Notes under the pieces: model-generated
Database searches by the model: none
Told to the model about the DNA's origin: nothing
The model's input: only the letters and a program-made list of their open reading frames with translations
Assembly: GCA_937923745.1 (NCBI GenBank)
Contig: CALDUO010000175.1
Location: 1-56,477, forward strand
Reading direction: 5' to 3'
Source: an uncultured Granulosicoccaceae bacterium
GTDB lineage: Bacteria > Pseudomonadota > Gammaproteobacteria > Granulosicoccales > Granulosicoccaceae
Length of the DNA: 56,477 nt
In this document: positions 42,525 to 51,977 of the stretch, in pieces
Numbering within the stretch: position 1 is the first letter of the stretch
Layout of the letters: every line of letters starts with the position of its first letter
Translations under genes and position numbers: made by a program

Positions 42525-43418
42525 ATGAAAACCCGTGACATCTTCATTGCGACTGTTGTACCCGTTAGTTGGGGCATCGGGTTGGTGGTAGCAAAACCGG
42601 TGTTGGCAGATTTCCCGCCCATCCTGCTTATCGCGCTGCGTTTTTTGGTCGCAGCCGTACTGCTATTATGTCTGGTACGGCTTCCCCGGCGCTTGTTGTG
42701 GCCCATGGCGCGTGTGGCGTTTGTGGGTGCTACCATTCAGTATGCTTTTACGTTTTATGGGTTGAAGTATCTCGACGCTGGCACCACCGCTTTAATCGTG
42801 CAGGCAGAAGCGCCGTTTTTGGTGTTAATCGCCGCGCTTTGGCTACGCGAACCCATGACTGCCCGGCAGTGGGTTGGTATGGCGATCGCGTTTGTTGGAT
42901 TGTATTTGGTATCCGGTCAGCCGCAAGTATTGGGCACTTGGTGGGCTGTGCTGTTGGTGTTGGCCGGTGCTTTCAGTTGGGCGTTGGGTCAGGTCATGGT
43001 CAGGCAGTTGGGTGATGTCGGCGGGCTCACCATCACTGCAGGGCTCACAGTCACTGCGGCGCCCCAGCTTTTTCTGGTGTCCTGGATTGTCGAGTCTGAC
43101 CCAATCATCCATATCACCAATGCAGGCTGGCAGGTTTGGGGTGCAGTGATGTACCTTGGTGTGGTGATGACGGTGATCGGGTATGGCTGTTGGTATCATG
43201 TTTTGGGTAAATACTCAGCCGGTCGTGTGGCGCCGTTTTTATTGTTAACACCTGTATCGTCTGTGTTGGGTGGGTACTGGTTGCTCAACGAACAACTAAC
43301 CCCAATCACGTTGGTCGGTGGTTTTATTATCGTGTCGGGTGTTGCGTTGCTGGCATTGGAACCCGGCAACGATAAAGTAACGAAACACAATCAAACGGCA
43401 CCGGCGAATACACGCTAA
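42525..43418 (+). CDS. EamA/RhaT-type DMT permease
   Basis: About 297 residues from ATG 42525; an in-frame ATG at 42501 is an alternative and neither has a strong ribosome-binding site. Ten hydrophobic segments form two EamA repeats: FIATVVPVSWGIGLVVAKPVLADFPPILLIALRF, then FYGLKYLDAGTTALIVQAEAPFLVLIAALWLREPM as the conserved repeat-end, and later KYSAGRVAPFLLLTPVSSVLGGYWLLNEQLTPITLVGGFIIVSGV. This resembles the amino-acid-metabolite exporter branch (YdcZ/EamA type). It could export a product, and it lies close to the NRPS-PKS operon although divergent from it; that link is only by position. Confidence 0.87.
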   Translation: MKTRDIFIATVVPVSWGIGLVVAKPVLADFPPILLIALRFLVAAVLLLCLVRLPRRLLWPMARVAFVGATIQYAFTFYGLKYLDAGTTALIVQAEAPFLVLIAALWLREPMTARQWVGMAIAFVGLYLVSGQPQVLGTWWAVLLVLAGAFSWALGQVMVRQLGDVGGLTITAGLTVTAAPQLFLVSWIVESDPIIHITNAGWQVWGAVMYLGVVMTVIGYGCWYHVLGKYSAGRVAPFLLLTPVSSVLGGYWLLNEQLTPITLVGGFIIVSGVALLALEPGNDKVTKHNQTAPANTR

Positions 43419-43466
43419 GCCCATGTACTGATGCAGGGGTTTATGCACACATGAGACAGCACATCC

Positions 43467-43838
43467 ATGACTGACGACGAGATTCAACTGCACTTGGCAT
43501 CCCGACTGGTGGGTTGGCGCTACACAGACCGGCATCTCGAAAAAACCTATGCCACCGCAACATGGAAAAGCACAATGATGGTGGTTAACGCGATTGGACA
43601 TCTGTGCGAGATCGCGTGGCATCACCCCGAACTTATCGTGACATACAATGCTGTTCGGGTAAGACTGAACAGTCACGATGTCGGCGGCGTGACGCTGCGT
43701 GATATCGAGTTGGCCGAAAAGCTTGATGCATTTTTGTTGTGGCAACCCGATGCTGCGGCCAGCGGCGCGACGGCTGGCTTAACCGGTTTGCCCGATAATC
43801 CGCAGCACCGTTATATTCTGACTGACACAATGTCCTGA
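43467..43838 (+). CDS. Pterin-4a-carbinolamine dehydratase
   Basis: 123 residues, the size of PCD/PhhB proteins. The active-site signature is complete: Glu48, His52, His53 and Pro54 in CEIAWHHPE, Tyr60, His70 in SHDVGGVTLRD and Asp79. It dehydrates 4a-hydroxytetrahydrobiopterin formed by aromatic amino acid hydroxylases, allowing regeneration of the pterin cofactor. The residue before His70 is Ser where Thr is more common. The last 30 residues (ASGATAGLTGLPDNPQHRY) extend the usual C-terminus. No phenylalanine hydroxylase gene is in the window. It lies 48 bp after the DMT gene and 25 bp before the SDR gene. Confidence 0.88.
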   Translation: MTDDEIQLHLASRLVGWRYTDRHLEKTYATATWKSTMMVVNAIGHLCEIAWHHPELIVTYNAVRVRLNSHDVGGVTLRDIELAEKLDAFLLWQPDAAASGATAGLTGLPDNPQHRYILTDTMS

Positions 43839-43863
43839 TGCCTACCGCCAATAGCCGCCCGTC

Positions 43864-44658
43864 ATGAGTCATCCATTGCAGAGCACAAACGCCGTACCGT
43901 TTTTTGCGCTTGACGGAAAAACCGCACTGGTCACCGGCGCCTCATCAGGCCTTGGGCGACACTTTGCGATGGTGCTTGCAGCAGCCGGTTGCCATGTTGT
44001 TGCACTCGCCCGCCGGGAAGAGCGGTTGCAGACTCTGGTTAACGACATCACCGAGGCCGGTGGTTCTGCACACGCACTGGTGCTCGATATCACCAATACC
44101 GAGGCACTGACTGCGGCGCTTGATGACCTGCACGCAACGCATGGGGCCATGGATATTCTGGTTAACAATGCCGGTATGGCGAAACCCGATTATTTTCTTG
44201 ATGCCAGTGATCATGACACGGATACCGTCACAGCATTAAACCAAACAGCGGTTTGGCGTGTATCGCAACGGGTGTGTCGACACATGCGTGATACTGGTGT
44301 ACCGGGTTCCGTGATCCATATTGCATCCATTGCCGGTGTCGGGGTGACAAAGGGTATTGCCAGTTACACCGTCAGCAAAGCGGCAGTGGTTCAGTTAACG
44401 CGAGTCATGGCACTGGAGCTTGCAAGGTTCGGTATTCGGGTGAATGCGATAGCGCCGGGCTATTGTTCTACAGAGCTGAACGAGTCTTTCCTGGCTTCCG
44501 CACAGGGTGAGGCGTTAATCGATCGTATTCCGTTAAAACGCGCGGCGACGCTCGATGATTTAACCGGTGTTCTGTTATTGTTGGCATCCGAACGCAGTGC
44601 CTACATGACTGGCACGGTGATACCGGTCGATGGTGGGCATGTGTTGTCTGGTTTATAG
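43864..44658 (+). CDS. Short-chain dehydrogenase/reductase (FabG-like)
   Basis: 264 residues of a classical SDR. The nucleotide-binding TGASSGLG is at 24-31, NNAG at 101-104 and the catalytic set Ser155, Tyr168 and Lys172 is present (HIASIAG, SYTVSK). The PGYCSTELN and GTVIPVDGGHVLSG end is common in 3-oxoacyl reductase-like SDRs. Arg50 after the second strand (ALARR) suggests NADP(H). It reduces or oxidises a hydroxy/keto group of a CoA or free acid. It is 87 bp upstream of an acyl-CoA dehydrogenase and near an APH-type kinase, a grouping like LvaD-LvaC-LvaA. Confidence 0.9.
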   Translation: MSHPLQSTNAVPFFALDGKTALVTGASSGLGRHFAMVLAAAGCHVVALARREERLQTLVNDITEAGGSAHALVLDITNTEALTAALDDLHATHGAMDILVNNAGMAKPDYFLDASDHDTDTVTALNQTAVWRVSQRVCRHMRDTGVPGSVIHIASIAGVGVTKGIASYTVSKAAVVQLTRVMALELARFGIRVNAIAPGYCSTELNESFLASAQGEALIDRIPLKRAATLDDLTGVLLLLASERSAYMTGTVIPVDGGHVLSGL

Positions 44659-44745
44659 TGCCCCTGTTAAAGCTTACGCTGAGTAGTTTACGTCGAATAG
44701 TTCGCGTATCTTTTTTCCTGTTACCCAATTACGGCTAATGCCATT

Positions 44746-45951
44746 ATGGACTTTACCCTGTCACCGGCCGATGAAGCGAGACGACTCAGTGTTCGCCAGT
44801 TTGTCTCGGAACATATTGAACCGCTTGAGTCAGTGCCCGATAGTTTTGATGAATTTGAAAACATAAACCTGACTGCGTTACATGAACTTCAGGGGAAAGC
44901 CAAGGCCGCTGGCTTGTGGTCACCGCAGGCACCCACCTCGCGCGGCGGGCTGGGGTTGTCCATCGTCTCACGTGTGTCTTTTTATGAAGAGGCCAACCGC
45001 TCTATCTTTGGCCCGGTGTGTTTTAACTGTGCAGCACCCGATGACGGCAATATTGCTGTGCTGGCCAAGGTGGGTACCGAAGCGCAGCAAGATCAATGGT
45101 TACAACCGTTAATCGATGGCTCGGTCCGTTCCGCGTTTGCGATGACAGAACCGCACCCCGGTGGCGGGTCAGATCCGGGTATGATCAAAACCACTGCAAC
45201 CCGGCACAAGGGCGGGTGGCGAATCAACGGACACAAATGGTTTATCACCGGTGCCGGTGTCGCGTCTCATTTTATTGTTATTGCCCGTACCTCAGACGAT
45301 GCGCGGCGAGGTCTGACCGCGTTTTTGTTTCATCGTGATCAGCCCGGCTTTCGAATCAAACGCCGCATTCCGATTATGGGTCCAGAGGAACACGGCGGGC
45401 ATTGTGAAATTGAATTCGACAACATGGATGTGCCGGATGAAAACCGGTTAATGGAAATTGGCGACGGGCTCAAGCTTACACAAATCCGCTTAGGACCGGC
45501 AAGGCTCACGCACTGTATGCGTTGGTTGGGACTGGCCAAACGTTGTATGTCGATTGCAGCCGATTACGTCAGTGAACGAGAGGGGTTTGGGATTCGTCTC
45601 GCCGATCGTGAATCGGTGCAGTTAAAAATGGGGCAGGTTGCGCACGATATTCAGATTGGGCGGTTGCTGGTCATGCACGCTGCATGGAAACTGGACCAGG
45701 GCGATTTCTCGCGGAAAGAAATTTCCAGTGCCAAACTGCACGTGGCCAACACACTGCACACTGCTGTCGATACTGCTATTCAGCTCAATGGTGCCCGTGG
45801 CTATAGCAAAGACACCATTTTGGAATGGGTCTACCGGTATGCAAGACAAGCACGTTTGGTTGACGGTGCTGACGAAGTACATCGTATGGTATTGGCCCGT
45901 TTATATCAGTCTGAGCGAGATGATTATTGGCATTGGGATACTAATGGTTAA
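44746..45951 (+). CDS. Acyl-CoA dehydrogenase family protein
   Basis: 401 residues, standard ACAD length. Features in order: MDFTLSPADEARRLSVRQFVSEHIEP (N-terminal helices), AMTEPHPGGGSDPGMIKTTA and NGHKWFITGAGVASHFIVIART (FAD-binding beta domain), the GPARLTHCMRWLGLAKRCM and FGIRLADRESVQLKMGQ region, and the C-terminal LNGARGYSKDTILEWVYRYARQARLVDGADEVHRMVLAR. The GARGYSKDT loop differs from the usual GGxGY, as in ACAD10/11-like members. FAD-dependent oxidation or, in the LvaC sub-group, isomerisation of a phosphorylated 4-hydroxyacyl-CoA is possible. A kinase of the matching type follows 157 bp later. Confidence 0.9.
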   Translation: MDFTLSPADEARRLSVRQFVSEHIEPLESVPDSFDEFENINLTALHELQGKAKAAGLWSPQAPTSRGGLGLSIVSRVSFYEEANRSIFGPVCFNCAAPDDGNIAVLAKVGTEAQQDQWLQPLIDGSVRSAFAMTEPHPGGGSDPGMIKTTATRHKGGWRINGHKWFITGAGVASHFIVIARTSDDARRGLTAFLFHRDQPGFRIKRRIPIMGPEEHGGHCEIEFDNMDVPDENRLMEIGDGLKLTQIRLGPARLTHCMRWLGLAKRCMSIAADYVSEREGFGIRLADRESVQLKMGQVAHDIQIGRLLVMHAAWKLDQGDFSRKEISSAKLHVANTLHTAVDTAIQLNGARGYSKDTILEWVYRYARQARLVDGADEVHRMVLARLYQSERDDYWHWDTNG

Positions 45952-46108
45952 TGTTTTTTCGCACAGCGCAGCCGATTCTGGTGCGATTGGCTCGTGACTG
46001 TGCTTCACTCTGGGTTTGCTGTCAGATATCGGCTTACGCAAAATTGAGCATTGAGTATCGTGATAAATTCCGGTTAACAAAACAGTCGATAATTCAACAG
46101 ATAAATCA

Positions 46109-47686
46109 GTGACCACAGGTATTCAACAGAGCGTCATACCCCAGCGATTTTCTGCGTTAGCCGACTGGATCGCCAACGTGTTTGGCTGGCGCGACGTGAC
46201 GCTCGCAGCAGTCACACCACTCAGTGGTGGCGCTATTCAGGAAAATTGGTGGGTGCAGGTGCACTCTGACGGTCAGTTACATGACTGGGTCTTGCGCACC
46301 GATGCACCGTCAGCTGTCGCCACCAGCATGACACGGCAGCAGGAATACACGGTGCTGTGTGCGGCGTTTGAACATGGGGTGCGAGTGCCCGAGCCACTAC
46401 AGTATTGTGACGATACATCAGTGATAGGCTCGCCGTTTTTTATCATGCAAAAAGCAAGTGGTGTTGCACGACCTGCGGCAATACTGCGTGACCCGGTATT
46501 ACCTGATTTTGGTGAGGCACTCGGGCAAACACTCGGCCGTCAGCTGGCAAAGATTCATACCATCAGTTACGCGTCTGACGCGCTCAACTTTTTACTCACC
46601 GATGTGCCACTGAATGGATCAGCGTCGCTCTACCGAATTCAACAGTATCGCGCTGCGTTGGATCGTTTGCCGGAGCGTTATCCCGCTATCGAATACTTGT
46701 TGACCTCACTGGCACAGTTAGCACCGGCCACCACGGACTGGGTGGTGTGTCATTGCGATTACCGCACTGGCAATTTTCTGGTACACCAGGGTGAACTGTC
46801 AGCAATACTCGATTGGGAATTCACAGCGCTCGGCGATTGGCATGAAGACCTCGGCTGGTTTCTCGCCCGGTGCTGGCGGTTCGGTCATGATCATTTGGCC
46901 GCCGGTGGTATCACCGCATCACCGGTATTTCTGAGTGCATACGAACAGGCGTCTGGCCGACAGGTAAATAACGAGACCCTCATCTGGTGGCAATGCATGG
47001 CAGAAGTGCGGTGGGCTATCATCGCGCTACAACAGGCACAAAGACACAGTAGTGGCGGTGAAGACTCACTCGAGCTTGCGTTAACTGGCAGAATGGTACC
47101 TGCCATGGTGCATAATGCGTTGGTGCAACTTGAGCGCAGGGCAGGCATAACCTGCGACACTGTGACGTCGGGCCCGAAGCCGCACGATTCAGCGACAACA
47201 ACACCGACAACAACACCGGCAACACCTACCGAACGTTTGTTACACACGGCAGTCGCAACCTACAACGGGTCATTAATGCCGGCGCTGCCAAGAGATCAGC
47301 GGTATAACGCGGCAATGGTACGTCGTGTCATGGCGATTGTTTCGCGAGAGCTCAACACAGCACACACCGACTATCGGTACAGCTGTCAGCAACAGGTGTA
47401 CGAGAGTGCCGGCTTAACCGAGGTTGGACAAACCTTATCGTCTGCACAGATACCCCTGCTGGATCAGCAACTGGCGATGCTGTTTCGGCAAGCGAATGGG
47501 GTGGATACCAATGAGAGGGCTGTAGACAGTATGGCTGCAATTCAGGCTGACCTGCGGGCTGGCAACACACCGCTGTTACATCAAGCGTTTGCTCAACAGT
47601 GTCTTGCTGAGCTGGCCATTAACGACCCATCGTTTATACCGATAACCGTGGCGGGTGAACAACACACGACGGAGACGCAGACATGA
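46109..47686 (+). CDS. APH-type phosphotransferase fused to a DUF6285-like C-terminal region
   Basis: 525 residues from GTG 46109. Residues about 10-330 are an aminoglycoside-phosphotransferase/choline-kinase fold: LSGGAIQENWWVQV, WVLRTD (ATP Lys position is Arg), the Brenner motif CHCDYRTGNFLV (HxDxxxxN) and ILDWEFTALGDWHEDLGW (Mg-binding Asp). This is the ACAD10/11 or LvaA type, which phosphorylates a hydroxyacyl-CoA. A linker with a PTTTPATPT repeat follows, then about 370-515 LLHTAVATYNGSLMPALPRDQRYNAAMVRRVMAIVSRELN, matching proteins normally encoded separately beside such kinases (DUF6285). The fusion is the odd feature. The stop overlaps the next gene by 4 bp (ATGA). Confidence 0.82.
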   Translation: MTTGIQQSVIPQRFSALADWIANVFGWRDVTLAAVTPLSGGAIQENWWVQVHSDGQLHDWVLRTDAPSAVATSMTRQQEYTVLCAAFEHGVRVPEPLQYCDDTSVIGSPFFIMQKASGVARPAAILRDPVLPDFGEALGQTLGRQLAKIHTISYASDALNFLLTDVPLNGSASLYRIQQYRAALDRLPERYPAIEYLLTSLAQLAPATTDWVVCHCDYRTGNFLVHQGELSAILDWEFTALGDWHEDLGWFLARCWRFGHDHLAAGGITASPVFLSAYEQASGRQVNNETLIWWQCMAEVRWAIIALQQAQRHSSGGEDSLELALTGRMVPAMVHNALVQLERRAGITCDTVTSGPKPHDSATTTPTTTPATPTERLLHTAVATYNGSLMPALPRDQRYNAAMVRRVMAIVSRELNTAHTDYRYSCQQQVYESAGLTEVGQTLSSAQIPLLDQQLAMLFRQANGVDTNERAVDSMAAIQADLRAGNTPLLHQAFAQQCLAELAINDPSFIPITVAGEQHTTETQT

Positions 47687-50600
47687 CGCTATTAACTGTA
47701 GAGCTGGATGATCGTTACGACCTCTCTGTCGACCGTGTGTTTATAACCGGCACCCAGGCGTTGGTCAGACTATGCCTGATGCGTTCCGCACTCGACACAC
47801 AAGCCGGGTTAAATACGGCAGGTTACGTATCCGGTTATCGTGGTTCACCGCTGGGTGGACTTGACCAACAATTCCCCCGTGCTGCATCAGTGTTGGACAG
47901 CTGCAATATTCATTTCGAACCCGCCCTGAACGAAGATCTTGCCGCCACTGCCATTTGGGGCACTCAGCAGGCAGAGTTACGCGGTGAGGGGCAGTACGAT
48001 GGCGTCTTTGGTCTATGGTATGGCAAAGGACCCGGTGTTGACCGTTCGGGTGATGCGTTGCGTCATGCAAATCTTGCCGGTACGTCGCCGCATGGTGGAG
48101 TGTTGGTGCTGACCGGTGATGACCATACCTGTGAAAGCTCCACGACGTGTCACCAAAGTGAGTACGCCCTGCAGGATGCAATGATACCTGTGTTGAACCC
48201 CGCGAGTATTCAGGAAATCATACAGTATGGTTTACACGGTTGGGCGCTGTCTCGTTATGCCGGTGTCTGGTGTGGGTTAAAAGCCGTCAAAGACAACATT
48301 GAATCAACGGCCTCTGTCGATGTCTCTCTGCACAGTTTTAACAGCGACTTACCGCCAACCTCCAGGAAAGAAGGGAGCACAGAAGATGACACAGAAAATA
48401 GCCTGAATATTCGGTTGCGGGATACACCGCAGTTACAGGAGCAGAGGCTGCATCAGCATAAACTCAAAGCGGTACAGGCTTATGTACGGCACAACCAACT
48501 GGATCGTCGTATGTTTGTCGGTGGTGGGCAGCCGCGCATCGGTATCGTCAGCACCGGTAAATCGTGGCTCGATACCGTGCAGGCACTGGAAGCGCTGGGC
48601 ATTGATGACACACGGGCGCAGGCGCTTGGTATAACCACTTATAAAGTGGCGATGTCATGGCCGCTTGAACCCAGTGGCATTGTGTCGTTTGCAACAGGAC
48701 TTGACCTGATTATTGTGGTTGAAGAGAAACGCGGACTCATCGAAGAGCAGGTGAAGTCCCTGCTGTATCACAATGCGCATAGGCCTGTTGTTATCGGTAA
48801 ACAAGACGAGCAGGGTCAGACGCTGTTCCAGTCAGAAGCCGCGTTAAATCCAGTGCAGATCGCGTTAGCGATTGGCCAGCGTATTTTAGCGGCAGGCCTT
48901 GATGAAGTGGTGCAGCAACGTGTTGCAGATCTACAGACCTTAATAAACACAGAACGTGAGTCGTTAGCGGTGCTGCGTAAGCCGTATTTTTGTGCCGGTT
49001 GCCCACACAACTCATCCACGCGTATTCCTGACGGTGCCCGAGCCTACGCCGGTATTGGCTGTCACTATATGGTGCAGTTCATGGACCGTAACACGGAAGG
49101 TTACACCCACATGGGCGCAGAAGGTGCCAACTGGATTGGCGAGTCAAAATTCTCGACCCGTCAACATGTGTTTCAGAATATGGGTGACGGCACTTACAAC
49201 CACTCGGGCATTATGGCCATTCGGGCAGCGATATCTGCCAATACGCATATGACGTTTAAGTTGCTCTTTAACGACGCTGTGGCAATGACCGGTGGACAGG
49301 CGCATGAAGGTGGTTTAACTCCCTACGATATTGCCCACGATGTCACAGCAGCCGGTGCGACCCGCGTCGCATACGTGACTGATCAGCCCGAACAGGTTGA
49401 CCGCCAAAGGTTACCGGCAACGGTAAATGTTGATCATCGGGATAACCTGATATCCGTACAGGAATCACTCGCGCAAGCGCCGGGTGTCACTGTGCTGATC
49501 TATGAGCAAACCTGCGCCGCTGAAAAACGCCGTCGGCGAAAACGCGGCATCATGCCTGATCCGCCGAAACGATTGTTTATTAACGATGCGGTTTGTGAAG
49601 GGTGTGGTGATTGTGGCGTTAAATCCAATTGTGTGGCTGTCGTACCGCTGGAGACACCGTTTGGTCGTAAGCGCGAAATTGATCAGTCGTCGTGTAATAA
49701 AGACTACTCCTGTGTGAAAGGATTTTGTCCGAGTTTTGTCTCCATTGAAGGTGGTGCATTACGTCGCCCGGTGTCATCCACAGCCAGCGCTGCCACTGCA
49801 TCATCTGCTGCAGTGATACCGCCACCTGCGCAGCAACCGTCACTGGAATCCCCGTATGCCATCGTCTTAACCGGTGTCGGTGGTACCGGTGTTGTGACCA
49901 TAGGTGCGCTGCTGGGTATGGCGGCGCATCTGCAGGGTTTGGGCTGCGGCATCATCGATATGGCTGGCCTTGCGCAAAAAGGCGGGGCGGTAGTGTCGCA
50001 TATCAAACTCTCTGCCACTCCCGAAGATATTCATGCCATTCGTATTGCCGCAGGCGGTGCCGATCTTCTGTTGGGATGCGATTTACTCGTTGCAGCCAGT
50101 GATGCGGTGGTACGCACGCTGGATCCCGAGCGGAGCCGGGTGATCACGAACACGCATGAAATGATAACCGGCGAATTCACGCATAACCGACAGTTCTCAT
50201 TGCCAACAGACGCGATGCACGCTCAGCTGGAGTCAGCTATTGCCGATACCGATCGATTGCTGCGTGTCGACGCCACACAGATGGCAAAGACACTGCTCGG
50301 CGATACCATTGCTGCCAATCTCTTTTTACTCGGCGCTGCGTGGCAACGTGGCTGGATACCTCTGCAGCTCGATGCATTACAAAAAGCCATTGAGCTCAAT
50401 GGTGTCGCTATCACGTTAAATCAACAGGCGTTTGAGTGGGGTCGGCAGTTTGTACATGACCCTGACGCTGTTATGGCGCAGGCCAATGCCCTGCGACCGG
50501 TGACAGAGACGGTGGTGACGTTACCGCAGACACTGGATGCGCTGATCTCGCAGAACAGCGAACAGTTGGCCTTGTGGAAAAATCGCGCCTGGGCGCGGCG

Positions 50601-51195
50601 TTATGTCGCATTGATCGAGCGTTGTCGCGATGCAGATACCGCGAAGTCCAAACCGTTTACCCGTGCCGTGGCAACACAGGCACACCGTTTAATGAGTTAC
50701 AAAGACGAGTACGAAGTGGCGAGGCTGTACACTGACGGGCGCTTTTTATCGAAGGTGTCGCAACAGTTCGAGGGTGACTACACGCTTAAGCTGCACCTCG
50801 CGCCACCGTTATTGAGTCGTAAAGACAAACAAACCGGTCATTTAATCAAACGTGAATTCGGCGTGTGGGTGTTAACGGTGATGTCTGTGCTCAAGCGCTT
50901 TAAGTTTTTACGTGGCAGTCTGTTTGATCCGTTTGGATACACAAACGAGCGCAAACGCGAGCGGGCTTTATTGACCGATTATCTGCGTGACCTTGAACAG
51001 TGGATCAGTCTGTTGCCCGATGCCAATAACGAGACGTATCAGAAATTGGTCGCGCTGGCGAGCGCCCCAGACGCTATTAAGGGCTTCGGCCATGTCAAAG
51101 AGGCTGCGATGAACGATTACGATAACACCCGCCAACTACTCAAAGCCGACCTTAAAAACGGTCGCCACAGTCATTCGGTCGACAGCGCGGCATGA
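47683..51195 (+). CDS. Indolepyruvate:ferredoxin oxidoreductase, single-chain alpha-gamma type
   Basis: 1170 residues, the length of the fused proteobacterial form. The N-terminal pyrimidine-binding domain starts VFITGTQALVRLCLMRSALDTQAGLNTAGYVSGYRGSPLGGLDQQ. A TPP-binding half follows, with CAGCPHNSSTRIP and the GAEGANWIGESKF region. A ferredoxin-like iron-sulfur stretch is at about residues 636-690 (CEGCGDCGVKSNC, then CNKDYSCVKGFC). The gamma domain begins IVLTGVGGTGVVTIGALLGMAAHLQG. It oxidatively decarboxylates aryl or branched 2-oxo acids to acyl-CoA, reducing a ferredoxin-like carrier. Its start overlaps the kinase stop and its end overlaps the next gene (ATGA), placing it in a catabolic operon. 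Confidence 0.92.
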   Translation: MTLLTVELDDRYDLSVDRVFITGTQALVRLCLMRSALDTQAGLNTAGYVSGYRGSPLGGLDQQFPRAASVLDSCNIHFEPALNEDLAATAIWGTQQAELRGEGQYDGVFGLWYGKGPGVDRSGDALRHANLAGTSPHGGVLVLTGDDHTCESSTTCHQSEYALQDAMIPVLNPASIQEIIQYGLHGWALSRYAGVWCGLKAVKDNIESTASVDVSLHSFNSDLPPTSRKEGSTEDDTENSLNIRLRDTPQLQEQRLHQHKLKAVQAYVRHNQLDRRMFVGGGQPRIGIVSTGKSWLDTVQALEALGIDDTRAQALGITTYKVAMSWPLEPSGIVSFATGLDLIIVVEEKRGLIEEQVKSLLYHNAHRPVVIGKQDEQGQTLFQSEAALNPVQIALAIGQRILAAGLDEVVQQRVADLQTLINTERESLAVLRKPYFCAGCPHNSSTRIPDGARAYAGIGCHYMVQFMDRNTEGYTHMGAEGANWIGESKFSTRQHVFQNMGDGTYNHSGIMAIRAAISANTHMTFKLLFNDAVAMTGGQAHEGGLTPYDIAHDVTAAGATRVAYVTDQPEQVDRQRLPATVNVDHRDNLISVQESLAQAPGVTVLIYEQTCAAEKRRRRKRGIMPDPPKRLFINDAVCEGCGDCGVKSNCVAVVPLETPFGRKREIDQSSCNKDYSCVKGFCPSFVSIEGGALRRPVSSTASAATASSAAVIPPPAQQPSLESPYAIVLTGVGGTGVVTIGALLGMAAHLQGLGCGIIDMAGLAQKGGAVVSHIKLSATPEDIHAIRIAAGGADLLLGCDLLVAASDAVVRTLDPERSRVITNTHEMITGEFTHNRQFSLPTDAMHAQLESAIADTDRLLRVDATQMAKTLLGDTIAANLFLLGAAWQRGWIPLQLDALQKAIELNGVAITLNQQAFEWGRQFVHDPDAVMAQANALRPVTETVVTLPQTLDALISQNSEQLALWKNRAWARRYVALIERCRDADTAKSKPFTRAVATQAHRLMSYKDEYEVARLYTDGRFLSKVSQQFEGDYTLKLHLAPPLLSRKDKQTGHLIKREFGVWVLTVMSVLKRFKFLRGSLFDPFGYTNERKRERALLTDYLRDLEQWISLLPDANNETYQKLVALASAPDAIKGFGHVKEAAMNDYDNTRQLLKADLKNGRHSHSVDSAA

Positions 51196-51974
51196 CCGAC
51201 ACGGCAGTCATACAAGAGCATCTGCCGTACACCCTTGACGACGTCATAGGGGCCAGAGCCAAAATTGGGTTGGTGGTGCTCGCGTCCGACTACACCATCG
51301 AACACGAATTCAGGCAGGTGTTTACGGTGCCTGGTGTTGACTACTATCAGGCACGTATCGAAAACTCCAATTCGGTGACGCCGGACACACTCGCAGATAT
51401 GCAACAGCGAATATCAGCCACTGTGCAGTTGATATTGCCAGGTCATCCGCTGGATGTTGTGGCGTATGGCTGTACGTCGGCGACGATGGTGCTTGGTGAA
51501 TCGGTAGTGGCCAACGAAATCAAAAAAGTACAACCCCATACGAAAGTTACAACACCCGCCACTGCTGCATTTGCAGCGTTCGATGCATTTTCTGCCAAAC
51601 GTATAGCCGTGTTGACCCCTTATCGACACGACGTCAATGTGCTGGTGCGAGAGTACATGATCAGAGCCGGTTATGAGGTGCCGGTGTTCGGTAGTTTTAA
51701 TCAGGAATCTGACCCGATTGTTGCGCGAATTGACGAGGCAAGTCTGATCAGCGCGATTCAGTCACTGACCGAAAAAACCGCTGTCGATATGGTCTTTGTG
51801 TCGTGCACCAGTGTGCGATTGTTAAGCAGTGCTGCTGCCATTGAACAGTCTCTTGGTATACCGGTAACGTCGTCTAATCATGCACTGGCGTGGCATTGTT
51901 TGCGACTTGCCGGTGTTGATGACACCATGAGCCATCTGGGGCGGCTTTATGAACAAACACTGCCTGTCACATAG
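51192..51974 (+). CDS. Maleate isomerase/Asp-Glu racemase superfamily enzyme
   Basis: 260 residues. The two catalytic cysteines of the Asp/Glu racemase fold are present: Cys94 in VAYGCTSATM and Cys205 in MVFVSCTSVRL. The pairing of AYGCTSAT with VSCTSVR is seen in maleate cis-trans isomerase, arylmalonate decarboxylase relatives and EutA-like proteins. Both cysteines speak for an isomerase or racemase over AMDase, which has one. IAVLTPYRHDVNVLVREYMIRAGYEV is the usual central strand-helix. It overlaps the oxidoreductase stop by 4 bp and precedes a Gfo/Idh/MocA gene by 3 bp. The substrate in this pathway is unknown. Confidence 0.82.
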   Translation: MTDTAVIQEHLPYTLDDVIGARAKIGLVVLASDYTIEHEFRQVFTVPGVDYYQARIENSNSVTPDTLADMQQRISATVQLILPGHPLDVVAYGCTSATMVLGESVVANEIKKVQPHTKVTTPATAAFAAFDAFSAKRIAVLTPYRHDVNVLVREYMIRAGYEVPVFGSFNQESDPIVARIDEASLISAIQSLTEKTAVDMVFVSCTSVRLLSSAAAIEQSLGIPVTSSNHALAWHCLRLAGVDDTMSHLGRLYEQTLPVT

Positions 51975-51977
51975 CGT

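Noticed and set aside
46044..46069. Promoter with TTGAGC and TAAATT before the kinase gene
   Set aside because: The spacing of about 14 bp is too short for a standard sigma-70 promoter.
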